From positions 62,001 to 126,000 of the forward strand of contig NZ_FOSK01000005.1 in assembly GCF_900114245.1 (NCBI RefSeq): 64,000 bases of DNA, given 5' to 3'. The position numbers and the translations under genes were made by a program. How positions within the stretch are numbered: the stretch's first letter is position 1; each line of letters starts with the position of its first letter. Of this stretch, positions 9,688 to 18,818 are shown one piece after another. The notes beneath the pieces were generated by a model. The model was not told the origin of the DNA and ran no database searches. It saw nothing but the letters and a program-made list of their open reading frames with translations. Source of the stretch: Pseudovibrio ascidiaceicola (GTDB lineage: Bacteria; Pseudomonadota; Alphaproteobacteria; Rhizobiales; Stappiaceae).

Positions 9688-10707
9688 ATGAGGCGTGGCA
9701 GCTGGCAGAATCCGAGTGTGTTGGACATAGCAAACAAGGCAGGAGTTTCGACCGCTACAGTTGACCGCGTCCTCAATAAACGAGGGGGCGTTTCCAAGGT
9801 CAAAGTGGGGTTGGTTCACAAGGCACTGGCAGGGCTAAAAGAGCCCGAAGAGGTTGCTTTGGAAAAAGTTTCTCCGATAACCGTGGGGTTGCTGGTGGAT
9901 TCTGGAACGAGCTTCATTGAAGAGCTAATGGAACTGGTGGAACAGCGTTATGGGGATGACCCAAACGTGCGGTTCAAATGCTTTTCTTCGCACACAAAGG
10001 ACTTTGAGCCGAGTGTGTTTTCAGAGCAGATGATCTCCTGGGCAAACAAGTATGACGGCATCATAATCGCCGTGCGGGAACATCCTGCCATCACCCGTGC
10101 TATTGAAGAAATCAGTGAAAACGGAACACCTGTGATCTGCTTGACGACGGACCAGCAAAGCAGCAAACACCTTGGTTACGTTGGGATGGATCAGATCGCG
10201 GCAGGCCTGTGTGCAGCCCAGTTGCTGGGTAAACTTTCTGGTGGCAAGACAGGTGAGGTCTTCCTTGCAACCAGTGCCCACTATCACTGTCAGGAAGGGC
10301 GCGAGACTGGATTTCGGCGGTTGTTACGCAAGGACTACCCCAATATTACGATCTGCGAGATCATCAACTCCAACGATGACGCCGAAACCGTCTATAAGCT
10401 GATCAAAAACCGACTGGATGAAGGCGCGACACCGCTTGGAATATATAATGTAGCAGGCGGAAATACGGGCATTGCAAAGGCAATTGGTGAGACGGGTTCG
10501 CCGATTACCTTTATCGGTCACGAGTTGAATAAGAACTCGCGCAAACTGCTTGAGAATGACCAGATGGACTTCGTGATTACACACGACATGGAAACCGAGC
10601 TGAAACGGTGCATCAAACTCATTAGACGGCAAAAAGATTTTCCTGATGGGATTCAACCTGAATACGAGGTTTTGCCACCTGTTTTGAAGACCCGCTTCAA
10701 TATCTGA
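9688..10707 (+). CDS. LacI-family transcriptional regulator
   Basis: 339-aa repressor. The N-terminal LacI helix-turn-helix is SVLDIANKAGVSTATVDRVLN (about residues 9-30), followed by a sugar-binding type effector domain. The ATG at 9688 is preceded by AAAGGTG at good spacing; a GTG at 9679 is possible. It is divergent from the CUT2/isomerase operon across a 230-bp gap and most likely controls it in response to the imported sugar. Confidence 0.92.
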   Translation: MRRGSWQNPSVLDIANKAGVSTATVDRVLNKRGGVSKVKVGLVHKALAGLKEPEEVALEKVSPITVGLLVDSGTSFIEELMELVEQRYGDDPNVRFKCFSSHTKDFEPSVFSEQMISWANKYDGIIIAVREHPAITRAIEEISENGTPVICLTTDQQSSKHLGYVGMDQIAAGLCAAQLLGKLSGGKTGEVFLATSAHYHCQEGRETGFRRLLRKDYPNITICEIINSNDDAETVYKLIKNRLDEGATPLGIYNVAGGNTGIAKAIGETGSPITFIGHELNKNSRKLLENDQMDFVITHDMETELKRCIKLIRRQKDFPDGIQPEYEVLPPVLKTRFNI

Positions 10708-10756
10708 TGTATTTATGATGCAGATATTTGGATGATATAGACTGTGATTTCATAAA

Positions 10757-10774
10757 ATGGAATATATTTTCCAT
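10757..10774. promoter_or_regulatory. AT-rich palindrome ATGGAA-N6-TTCCAT
   Basis: Perfect 6-bp arms ATGGAA (10757-10762) and TTCCAT (10769-10774) lie 50 bp after the LacI stop. TTCCA and TGGAA blocks also occur in the divergent promoter region at 9582-9586 and 9601-9605, so this could be a distal operator for the LacI protein. That link is inference. Confidence 0.35.
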
Positions 10775-11196
10775 CACTCCAAGCGTGTGGATTACCGCGA
10801 GTTTGCGCAAAAATACCGTGTTTTCCGCTTGTTACGCTCGTTCTGAACCCGTTCACAGAGCGGCATCATGGCAGGGTGATCGGATAAGTTCGATCCGTAG
10901 TATCGCTATACGTAGTATTTCTGATGTTATTCACATCAAAAATGAGGTGTCCCCTCAGGCAACTTGGTTTGGTGCTGTGAATAATATGCGGACCAACCGA
11001 TCTTGTTCCACGTTGGAATGAGTGAAGCTGCAAGAGTGACAGTTGTTTTGATGAATGAAACTATGGTCATTCCGGTTACTGGATGTATGACATGGTCCGC
11101 CGTCGTCATCGACCTGACAGTAACGCAGTAACAGCCCTCAATTTCCGCCAATTGCAAAGGTGGGGTCTTATTCCTTAGGCTCACTCAGTGATGATC

Positions 11197-11210
11197 TGAC
11201 GTATGCGTCA
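11197..11210. promoter_or_regulatory. Candidate operator TGACG-TATG-CGTCA upstream of tetR-type gene
   Basis: A 14-bp inverted repeat with perfect 5-bp arms lies 51 bp upstream of the TetR-family start. The position and symmetry fit an autoregulatory TetR operator. No second copy was found in front of the fatty-acid genes. Confidence 0.4.
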
Positions 11211-11260
11211 TGGACTCACTTCATTTTATTTGCTAAACGTTCAACAATTAAAATGAGTGA

Positions 11261-11881
11261 ATGTTGGTTGATTTGGAAAAGAAGAAGACACAGGCCGAAC
11301 GACGGGAGGAATCCGAACGCAAGCTCTTTGATGCGCTGGTGAGCATCATCAATGCGGAAGGTGTTCAGATGGCGACCTGTGAGAGCATCGGCCTGAAAGC
11401 GGGGTATAGCCGCGGTCTTACTATTCAAAGACTTGGCAAGAAGGACGAGATGTTCGTCAAGCTGATCGACCGCATGGTGAGCGAGACTGAGGCACACGTT
11501 ACCCAGCAGATCCCACCGGAGACAAACGCGAGGGAGGCGATCCGGCGGTATATCGACATTCACTTTGATGATTTACAGAACAAGCCCAGCTATCAGGCTT
11601 ATTTCGCGCTGATGGCTGGCAGCGTTACAGACTACGCTCTTTTAGGAGATGCGGTGAAACGCGCCCATGAGTTCGTAAAGCGGCTGCTTGTCTCCTATCT
11701 GGAGCGCGGCAAAGCGGAAGGCGCCTTTCCGCAGGATCTGGATTCAGCCATTCAGGCTGTTTCTATCGGAAGTTATTTGCTTGGGGTGGCGTTGCAGCAA
11801 AAGCTGCATCCAAGCCTCGATATCACCCTGCTGAAACCAGCAGCGTATTCATTGATACCATCATTGCCTGAAAAACAATAA
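11261..11881 (+). CDS. TetR/AcrR-family regulator of the fatty-acid operon
   Basis: 206-aa regulator. It has an N-terminal helix-turn-helix (ATCESIGLKAGYSRGLTIQRLGKK, about residues 38-62) and a C-terminal all-helical ligand domain. The N-terminus is rich in Lys and Glu (EKKKTQAERREESERK). It lies 97 bases upstream of and in line with the acyl-CoA ligase, so it probably controls fatty-acid breakdown in response to an acyl-CoA. The ligand is inferred from context. No strong ribosome site was seen at the ATG. Confidence 0.85.
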   Translation: MLVDLEKKKTQAERREESERKLFDALVSIINAEGVQMATCESIGLKAGYSRGLTIQRLGKKDEMFVKLIDRMVSETEAHVTQQIPPETNAREAIRRYIDIHFDDLQNKPSYQAYFALMAGSVTDYALLGDAVKRAHEFVKRLLVSYLERGKAEGAFPQDLDSAIQAVSIGSYLLGVALQQKLHPSLDITLLKPAAYSLIPSLPEKQ

Positions 11882-11978
11882 GCGCCGGAAGCAGCGCACT
11901 ATGAAGGGAACAGGCATCGCATTTTAAAACGCACAGCGCATCAATCGCGCTGTTCAACCTATGACTTGGGAGGGGAAT

Positions 11979-13562
11979 ATGGTTGGAACACATACTGGGG
12001 TACCGGCAGGTGCCATGAATTTTGATATGCTTGTGAACCATCTGCAGAAGGTGGACACTGGCATTCCATTGTTTAAAGACCTTGGTGGTCGCGCTTTCAG
12101 CAATCCGCAGTTTGCAAAGCGCACCCGTCAATTTGCAAAGGGCCTGCAAGACCTAGGTCTTGAGCCGGGTGCACGGGTTGCCATTCTCAGCCTCAATTCC
12201 ACCGAGTATGTGGAAGCGATGATCGGCACCATGATTGCGGGCATGATCTCCGTTCCGCTCAACATCCGCTGGTCTGCTGAAGAGATGCTTTACGCCATCG
12301 GCCACTCCAGCATGGAGGCCATCGTTTATGATGATACGTTCTCGCCTATGGTGGCGGCCATCAAAGAGCGTGCTGAAAGCCTGAAGCATTTCATTCATGT
12401 GGGTGAGAAGGAGCAACCGGAAGGCACCACAGCCTATGCGGATTGCCTGAGTGAGCCGATTGCGCTGGAGCTGGGCCGTGATGTAGAGACCGAGTGCTTC
12501 ATGAGCTACACCGGCGGCACCACCGGGTTCCCGAAAGGGGTGGTGCACACTCACAGTTCTATGCTCGCCAGTGCCAATCTTGTTGCTGCCAATGGCGTTC
12601 CTTACCATGACCGTCCTGCGCTTCTGGTCATGCCGCTGTTTCACCTTTCTGGTTATGGCCTGCTGCTGGCGCGCCTCATCCAGAACAAGCCGTCTCTGGT
12701 TGTACCCATGTTCCGTCCGGATATTGTGGTGGCGGCGGTTAAGAACTTCGACGTTTCGTCCTTCCTCATGGCGCCAGCCATGTTCCAGATGCTGATGCAT
12801 GCTCCGGAGTTTAACTCTGAAGACTTTTTGCGTGTGTCACAGCTTTATTACGGTGCCTCGCCTATTTCTGAGGCCCTGCTGAAGCTGATTCAGGAGAATT
12901 TCCCAAAGACCGATCTCATGCAGGTTTACGGCATGACAGAGGCTGGGGCGGCGACGTTCCTTGCAAAGCAATTTCACGAAGGCGAACTCATGCGCTTTGG
13001 TGCCGCGGGGCAGGCCGCCTCCCCGCTCATCCAACTTCGCATCGAAGATGAGGACGGCAATGAGCTGCCAGCCAACACAATTGGTGAGGTGGTGCTGTAT
13101 TCTCCAGCCGTCATGAAACGCTATTACAATGCTCCTGACCAGACCGCAGCCGTGATGCGCAATGGTGGCTATCGCACAGGCGACGTCGGCATGGTGGATG
13201 ACATGGGCATCCTCTCGCTGAAAGACCGGCTCAAGGACATGATCATTACAGGTGCAGAGAACGTTTACACCGCTGAGGTGGAAAGCGCGATCTCCATGCA
13301 CCCGGATGTCTCCATGGTGGCCGTGATCGGCATTCCTGATGAAACCTATGGTGAGGCCGTGCATGCGGTGATCGTGCCGAAGGAAGGCAAAACCCCGACC
13401 TTTGAGGAAATCCGAGCCCACACAAAAGAGCGCATTGCTGGCTACAAGTGTCCGCGCTCCATGTCGCTGGTAGAAGAGCTGCCGCTCTCTGCCATGAACA
13501 AAGTTTTGAAGAACAAACTCCGCGAGCCGTTCTGGGAAAATCAGAACCGCGAGATTGCTTGA
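11979..13562 (+). CDS. Fatty-acid/acyl-CoA ligase (AMP-forming)
   Basis: 527-aa adenylate-forming enzyme that activates a carboxylic acid to its CoA thioester. The AMP-binding loop YTGGTTGFPKG is near residues 177-187, followed by YGMTEAG, YRTGDVG and the C-terminal KDMIITGAENVY hinge. The catalytic Lys is near the end (SAMNKVLKNKLRE). GGGAGGGGAAT precedes the ATG at 11979; an ATG 18 bases earlier lacks this. It is first in an operon with a thiolase and a FadB-type enzyme, so a medium- or long-chain fatty acid is the likely substrate. Confidence 0.9.
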   Translation: MVGTHTGVPAGAMNFDMLVNHLQKVDTGIPLFKDLGGRAFSNPQFAKRTRQFAKGLQDLGLEPGARVAILSLNSTEYVEAMIGTMIAGMISVPLNIRWSAEEMLYAIGHSSMEAIVYDDTFSPMVAAIKERAESLKHFIHVGEKEQPEGTTAYADCLSEPIALELGRDVETECFMSYTGGTTGFPKGVVHTHSSMLASANLVAANGVPYHDRPALLVMPLFHLSGYGLLLARLIQNKPSLVVPMFRPDIVVAAVKNFDVSSFLMAPAMFQMLMHAPEFNSEDFLRVSQLYYGASPISEALLKLIQENFPKTDLMQVYGMTEAGAATFLAKQFHEGELMRFGAAGQAASPLIQLRIEDEDGNELPANTIGEVVLYSPAVMKRYYNAPDQTAAVMRNGGYRTGDVGMVDDMGILSLKDRLKDMIITGAENVYTAEVESAISMHPDVSMVAVIGIPDETYGEAVHAVIVPKEGKTPTFEEIRAHTKERIAGYKCPRSMSLVEELPLSAMNKVLKNKLREPFWENQNREIA

Positions 13563-13568
13563 GTTCAG

Positions 13569-13591
13569 CCGGGGCGACACGGTTGCCCCGG
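13569..13591 (+). other. GC-rich stem-loop between acyl-CoA ligase and thiolase
   Basis: A perfect 7-bp stem, CCGGGGC / GCCCCGG, has a 9-base loop and lies just after the ligase stop. No T-run follows, so it is not an intrinsic terminator. It may stabilise or process the operon mRNA. Confidence 0.4.
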
Positions 13592-13632
13592 TGCTTAACC
13601 CCTTATTTGTCCATAAGACACGGTAGAAACAC

Positions 13633-14841
13633 ATGGCGACGACAGCATACGTTTATGATGCGATCCGCACTCCGCGTTCCAAAGGAAAGCCGGATGGATC
13701 CCTCAATGAAGTCAAACCAATCAATCTGGTGACGACCCTTCTCTCTGAAATGCAGGGCCGGCATGACTTAGACACCTCCCGCGTGGATGATGTCGTCATG
13801 GGCTGCGTGACACCAGTTCGTGAACAAGGTGCGGTTCTGCCAAAGATCGCCCTGCAAAAAGCGGGCTGGGATCAGTCCGTGGCCGGCGCACAGGTCAACC
13901 GGTTCTGTGCGTCTGGTCTGGACACCTTCAACTCTGCCGCTGCGCGTATTGCGTCCGGCTGGGAAGACATGATCTGCGCTGGCGGCTATGAAAGCATGAG
14001 CCGCGTTCCTATGGGCACTGATGGCGGACCGTTCAGCGAAGATCCGGAAACCGTGCTCGCCACTGGCTTCGTACCGCAAGGCATTGGTGCTGACCTGATT
14101 GCCACTATTGAGGGCTGGAGCCGGGATGATGTGGATGCAGCAGCTGTTGCCAGTCAGCAGCGGGCAGCGCACGCACGCGATAACGGCTGGTTCGACAAGT
14201 CCGTTGTTCCGGTCAAAGACGAGAACGGCATTATCGTTTTAGAAAAAGACGACTTCATCAAGCCCAATACGGACATGCAGACCCTCGGCTCGCTGCGTGC
14301 GAGCTTTGAGAAGCATGGGGCTATGGGCTTTGATGCAGTGGCACTCGCCCGTTACCCGGAAGTAGAGAAAATCAACCACGTCCACACCCCGGGCAACTCC
14401 TCCGGCATCGTGGATGGTGCTTCTCTGATCCTGCTCGGCAGTGAACAGGCTGGCAAGGACATGGGCCTAAACCCACGCGCTCGCGTGCTTTCAGTCGCTG
14501 TCACGGCATCTGACCCAACCATCATGCTCACCGGACCGGGACCTGCTTCCAAGAAGGCACTCGCCAAGGCTGGCCTGACCATTGATGACATCGATCTGGT
14601 TGAGATCAATGAAGCCTTCGCTTCCGTCATGATGCGTCTGCAGAAGGACCTCAACGTGCCGGACGAGAAGCTGAACGTGGTTGGCGGTGCAATCGCCATG
14701 GGTCATCCACTGGGCGCAACAGGCGGCATGCTGGTGTCTACCATGATTGATGAGCTGGAGCGCCGGAACCAAAAGCGTGCCTTGATCACCATGTGTGTTG
14801 GCGGCGGCATGGGCATCGCGTCCATCATCGAGCGCGTATAA
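13633..14841 (+). CDS. fadA: Acetyl-CoA C-acyltransferase (thiolase), FadA type
   Basis: 402-aa thiolase that cleaves 3-ketoacyl-CoA in the last step of beta-oxidation. The acyl-accepting Cys92 is in [12 protein letters not shown]. The C-terminal GHPLGATGG supplies the catalytic His, and MCVGGGMG holds the second Cys. It lies 12 bases before the FadB-type gene, the normal partner of a trifunctional beta-oxidation complex. Confidence 0.92.
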   Translation: MATTAYVYDAIRTPRSKGKPDGSLNEVKPINLVTTLLSEMQGRHDLDTSRVDDVVMGCVTPVREQGAVLPKIALQKAGWDQSVAGAQVNRFCASGLDTFNSAAARIASGWEDMICAGGYESMSRVPMGTDGGPFSEDPETVLATGFVPQGIGADLIATIEGWSRDDVDAAAVASQQRAAHARDNGWFDKSVVPVKDENGIIVLEKDDFIKPNTDMQTLGSLRASFEKHGAMGFDAVALARYPEVEKINHVHTPGNSSGIVDGASLILLGSEQAGKDMGLNPRARVLSVAVTASDPTIMLTGPGPASKKALAKAGLTIDDIDLVEINEAFASVMMRLQKDLNVPDEKLNVVGGAIAMGHPLGATGGMLVSTMIDELERRNQKRALITMCVGGGMGIASIIERV

Positions 14842-14852
14842 CGGGGAAGACC

Positions 14853-17000
14853 ATGTCTGAATACACTTACGAAAAAGACGCCAGCGGCATTGTTACAATC
14901 ACGTTTGACGCAGCTGGCAAATCCGCAAACACCATGACCCGTGCCTGGTTTGAAGGCATGAAAGAGTTGATGGCCAAGCTGTCCGCTGAAGAGGGCCTTT
15001 CCGGTGTTATTATCGCCTCTGCCAAGAAGACCTTCTTTGCCGGAGGTGATCTGGAAGAGATGCTCCACGGCAGTATGGATCCGGAAGACATCTTCGCCTA
15101 CGTGGAAGAGATGAAAGCCCCGTTGCGCCAGCTGGAAAAGCTGCCAGTGCCTGTGGTTGCGGCCATCAATGGAGCAGCGCTCGGCGGCGGGTTTGAGATC
15201 TGTCTTGCCTGTAATCACCGCATTTTGCTTAACTCTCCAAAGGCTGTTGTTGGCCTGCCAGAGGCGACACTCGGCCTGTTGCCCGGCGCTGGTGGCGTTG
15301 TCCGCCTCACCGCAAAGCTGGGTCTGGAAGCAGCCCTGCCACTGCTGGCAGAAGGCAAGCAGCTGCGTCAGGAAAAGGCGTTGAAAGCCGGTCTGGTTGA
15401 AGAGCTGGTTGATACGCCGGAAGAGCTGATCCCAGCTGCAAAGGCATGGATCAAAGCCAACCCTGAGGCCGCTGTTCAGCCGTGGGATCAAAAAGGCTTC
15501 CGCTATCCAGGTGGCAATGCGGAAAGCGCCAATGTGCGCATGGTAGCCGCGATGGCGCCAACCATGCTCTACAACAAAACGCGTGGCCTGATGCCAGCAC
15601 CTGAAAAGGTGATGGACATCGCCGTCAATTCCATGCGCATGGGCTTTGACAGCGCGCTGCGCAATGAAAGCCGTGGCTTTGCGACGCTGTTGCGCTCTAC
15701 TGAGGCTCGCGCGGCGATCACCACCTTCTTCTTCGGCATGCAGGCCATCAAGTCCGGCAAGGTTCGCCCGCAAGGTGATGCCTGGAAAGCAGGCAGCTCT
15801 GCTATTCTTGGCGCAGGTATGATGGGCTCGGGCATTGCATGGGCACATGCAAGCCGTGGTCTGCCAACCACACTCAAGGACATGAGCCTTGAGAATGCGG
15901 AAAAAGGGAAGGCCTATTCAGCAGGACTGGCAGATAAAGCCATCAAAAGAGGCCGCATGGATGAGGCGAAGAAGGAAGCTCTTCTTGGCTGCATCACTCC
16001 AACAGATAGCGATGAGACCTTTGCAGGCACCGATATCATCATCGAGGCGGTGTTTGAGGATATCTCCTTGAAAGAGAAGGTTATCCCTGAAACCTACAAG
16101 CAGCTTTCTGATAACGGTATATACGGCTCGAACACATCAACCCTGCCGATCTCCATTCTGGCGGAAAGCTGTCCCGATCCGACCCGTTTCATTGGCCTGC
16201 ACTTCTTCTCTCCAGTCGATAAAATGAAGATCGTGGAGATCATTGTTGGTGACAAAACCAGCACCGATACCCTGCGCAAGGCCTATGACTATGTGCAGCA
16301 GATCGGCTACCTGCCAATTGTGGTGAATGACAAGCGTGGCTTCTTCACCAGCCGTGTGTTCGGCACCTATCTGGATGAAGGTCTGGCTCTGATGCGTGAT
16401 GGCATGAGCCCGGTTGCTATTGAGCGAGCTGCGTGGAAAATCGGCATGCCGGTTGGTCCGCTGGCCGTACATGATGAAGTCTCCATGGTGCTCACCAAGA
16501 AGATCCACGAGACCCACATCGCGCTTGATAAACGCCTCGGTGTTGAAGATGGTTTCCCGGCAGATGACAGCTCCAACGTGAAGGTTGGTCAGGCGATGGT
16601 GAACATGGGCCGTGGTGGTCGTCATTATGGCGGTGGCTTCTACGAGTATGCTGGTGATGGCTCTAAGAAACTCTGGGATGGTCTTTCCCAGTTCAAGGAG
16701 CAGGACTTGAGCATCTCCATGCAAGATGCAGAAGATCGCATGATGTATCGTCAGGCCATCGAAACCCTGCGCTGTCTGGATGAAGGCGTGTTGCGTACTG
16801 AGGTGGAAGCAAATATCGGTTCCATCTTCGCCATCGGCTTCCCAGCACACACAGGCGGTGCCTTACAGTTCATCCACGGCATCGGCCTTGAAGCCTTCAA
16901 AAAACGCGCTGATGAGCTGGCAGCTGCATATGGCCCACGCTTTAAAGTCACCGATGCAGCTCTTGATAAACTGCGCAGCGAAAAACTCGCTGCTGCCTAG
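14853..17000 (+). CDS. fadB: 3-hydroxyacyl-CoA dehydrogenase / enoyl-CoA hydratase, FadB/FadJ type
   Basis: 715-aa bifunctional enzyme. The N-terminal crotonase domain (about 1-190) has the oxyanion-hole segments KKTFFAGGDLEEM and GAALGGGFEI. The NAD-binding domain begins at LGAGMMGSGIAWAHASRG (about 320), and the dehydrogenase His is in IGLHFFSPVDKM. A long upstream in-frame extension overlaps the thiolase; I used the ATG after GGGGAAGACC. With the thiolase it carries out the hydration, oxidation and cleavage steps of beta-oxidation. Confidence 0.93.
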   Translation: MSEYTYEKDASGIVTITFDAAGKSANTMTRAWFEGMKELMAKLSAEEGLSGVIIASAKKTFFAGGDLEEMLHGSMDPEDIFAYVEEMKAPLRQLEKLPVPVVAAINGAALGGGFEICLACNHRILLNSPKAVVGLPEATLGLLPGAGGVVRLTAKLGLEAALPLLAEGKQLRQEKALKAGLVEELVDTPEELIPAAKAWIKANPEAAVQPWDQKGFRYPGGNAESANVRMVAAMAPTMLYNKTRGLMPAPEKVMDIAVNSMRMGFDSALRNESRGFATLLRSTEARAAITTFFFGMQAIKSGKVRPQGDAWKAGSSAILGAGMMGSGIAWAHASRGLPTTLKDMSLENAEKGKAYSAGLADKAIKRGRMDEAKKEALLGCITPTDSDETFAGTDIIIEAVFEDISLKEKVIPETYKQLSDNGIYGSNTSTLPISILAESCPDPTRFIGLHFFSPVDKMKIVEIIVGDKTSTDTLRKAYDYVQQIGYLPIVVNDKRGFFTSRVFGTYLDEGLALMRDGMSPVAIERAAWKIGMPVGPLAVHDEVSMVLTKKIHETHIALDKRLGVEDGFPADDSSNVKVGQAMVNMGRGGRHYGGGFYEYAGDGSKKLWDGLSQFKEQDLSISMQDAEDRMMYRQAIETLRCLDEGVLRTEVEANIGSIFAIGFPAHTGGALQFIHGIGLEAFKKRADELAAAYGPRFKVTDAALDKLRSEKLAAA

Positions 17001-17021
17001 GCCTAAACCGACTTAGCAACA

Positions 17022-17054
17022 AGCCCGCGAAGCTATCGTTTCGCGGGCTTTTTT
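17022..17054 (+). terminator. Strong rho-independent terminator after the beta-oxidation operon
   Basis: A perfect 10-bp GC-rich stem, AGCCCGCGAA / TTCGCGGGCT (17022-17031 and 17040-17049), is followed by a run of six T. It lies 21 bases after the FadB-type stop. Confidence 0.95.
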
Positions 17055-17276
17055 GTGCGCGGTTGCCTGCCTTTACACCGCACTTCACATCCGCACTGAT
17101 AAAAATACGACATACTCTTCAGGTTAACTTCAGGCTTGCAGGGAAGAAGGGCGTTGGAGGTGGAGAGAGTGTTTAAGTGGTGCTGAGCTGCCGGGAGTTT
17201 CCTTCAATGCGTTCCCGCTGTTTCTGCACGCAAGGCCCTCTTATCTCACCATAAGAAAAAGCGAAGTAACCTGATT

Positions 17277-18818
17277 ATGAGGCAGCTGATGATTGACAGA
17301 GCCGTCACACCAGCCCGTGTTGCCATTGTTATTTTCATTATAGTTTTTGCTGTCACCCTCGCCCGTTTTTATGGGGCCGCTATGCTGGGGCTGGGTGTTG
17401 ATGAAAGCTATATGGTTGTCATGGCCCGGCATCCGTCTCTCAGCTACTTCGACCACCCGCCGCTGACCTTCTGGATAGTCCATGCAACGGCTTGGCTGAC
17501 AGGATCTGAGGCAGGTTTTGTGCTCCGCACGCCCTTCATCGCTATGTCTGTTATCTCGACCCTGTTGCTGTACCAGTTGACCGCCCGCTTTTATGGCGCG
17601 AAGGCTGGTGTCTGGGCGATTGCTTGGTTCTCCATCTCTCCATTTTTCATGCTGTCCGCAGGTAGCTGGGTCGTACCGGATGGACCGATGATGCTCTTCT
17701 TGTTGATCGCGGCCAGCCTGCTAACACCGCTTTTGAACCCCAACACACGCCACATAAGCGATGCCCGCTGGAGCGCTGTTGGACTGGCGTTTGGTTTGGC
17801 TCTGCTCTCCAAGTACATGGCAGTTTTGACTGGAGTGGGTGCCTTGCTGTTCCTGCTCACGGACAGGGAACTCCGCCCTCTCCTCCGTACCCGTGGCCCT
17901 TACATCGCCAGTGCCGTTGCTCTTCTGGTCTTCAGCCCTGTCATCTGGTGGAATGCCACGAACGGTTGGCAGTCATTCGGGTTCCAGCTGTCCCGCTCTG
18001 TGACCTCCGCCGGTTTTGATCTTCCCGTCCACCTCCTCAATACCGGGCGCATGCTTCTGGGACAGCTGGCCTATCTGCAGCCCGTGACACTGATCGTGGG
18101 CCTGTGGCTTGTGGTACGGTTCTTCCGTACTGGTGAGAAAACAGTGTCTGGCCGGTACTTCCTGTGCCTTGCAATTGTGCCGATCATCGTGTTCAACGTA
18201 GTGGTTCTGCTTTCCCGAAACACGCTGCCCCATTGGCCCATGGCCGGATACCTGTTCCTCTTCCCGCTTTTGGGTAGTTGGTTTGCCAAGCTGAAGTCGT
18301 CGAGCGTTGTCCTTGCCAAACACGCGTTCGCAGCCTCAGCCGCGCTTATCCTGATCGTCGTGGTGCTGGGAGGGCTGCATTTTAAAACGGGGCTGCTGAC
18401 ACGACCACTCGGCTTTCCTCCACCGCGTTGGGACGAGACCATTCGTGCCATGGATTGGTTCGATGCAAAGGACGCTTTGATCACTCGCGGTCTGCTGCAG
18501 AACGGCGAGCCAACCCCACTATACACCCTCAACTGGATCGATGGCGCCAAGATATCCTATGCCCTGAACGGTCTGGCGGATGTGCGCGCGCTGGGTAGTG
18601 ATCCCCGCCACTTCGGGCTCCTGCCGAAGCTGACCCCGGAGAGCAAAGTTCTCATTGCAGGCCTACTGCCCTACGATGACTGGGAGACGCGACTGAACCG
18701 TGTTCGCGCGTCCCTTGCCGGATCATTCTGCGAGATCACCCAGCACAAGCCGATCACGATCAACCGAGGCGGCGTCCCCTATCGGGCACTCTTCCTACTC
18801 TCTGCCTCTTCTTGCTGA
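17277..18818 (+). CDS. GT39/ArnT-like membrane glycosyltransferase
   Basis: 513-aa polytopic protein of the PMT_2 family. The first helix (about 14-33) is followed by a periplasmic loop with the acidic catalytic motif GVDESY near residue 42 and an SYFDHPPLTFW segment that is typical of lipid-linked sugar transferases. About ten further hydrophobic helices follow, then a short soluble C-terminal domain. Such enzymes move a sugar from a polyprenyl carrier to lipid A, a protein or a glycan. It overlaps the 3' end of the convergent effector gene by 40 bp, and no glycan cluster surrounds it. Confidence 0.82.
   Translation: MRQLMIDRAVTPARVAIVIFIIVFAVTLARFYGAAMLGLGVDESYMVVMARHPSLSYFDHPPLTFWIVHATAWLTGSEAGFVLRTPFIAMSVISTLLLYQLTARFYGAKAGVWAIAWFSISPFFMLSAGSWVVPDGPMMLFLLIAASLLTPLLNPNTRHISDARWSAVGLAFGLALLSKYMAVLTGVGALLFLLTDRELRPLLRTRGPYIASAVALLVFSPVIWWNATNGWQSFGFQLSRSVTSAGFDLPVHLLNTGRMLLGQLAYLQPVTLIVGLWLVVRFFRTGEKTVSGRYFLCLAIVPIIVFNVVVLLSRNTLPHWPMAGYLFLFPLLGSWFAKLKSSSVVLAKHAFAASAALILIVVVLGGLHFKTGLLTRPLGFPPPRWDETIRAMDWFDAKDALITRGLLQNGEPTPLYTLNWIDGAKISYALNGLADVRALGSDPRHFGLLPKLTPESKVLIAGLLPYDDWETRLNRVRASLAGSFCEITQHKPITINRGGVPYRALFLLSASSC

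Larger units (their letters stand above)
10708..11260. other. Intergenic region between lacI-type and tetR-type genes
   Basis: About 550 bp without a supportable gene. It contains an AT-rich palindrome (10757-10774) just after the LacI gene and a TetR-type operator candidate (11197-11210) before the TetR gene. A 97-codon open frame at 10728-11021 has no ribosome site and no recognisable protein signature. Confidence 0.6.

Noticed and set aside
10728..11021. 97-codon plus-strand frame
   Set aside because: It has no ribosome site, no family signature and irregular composition, and it contains a regulatory palindrome.
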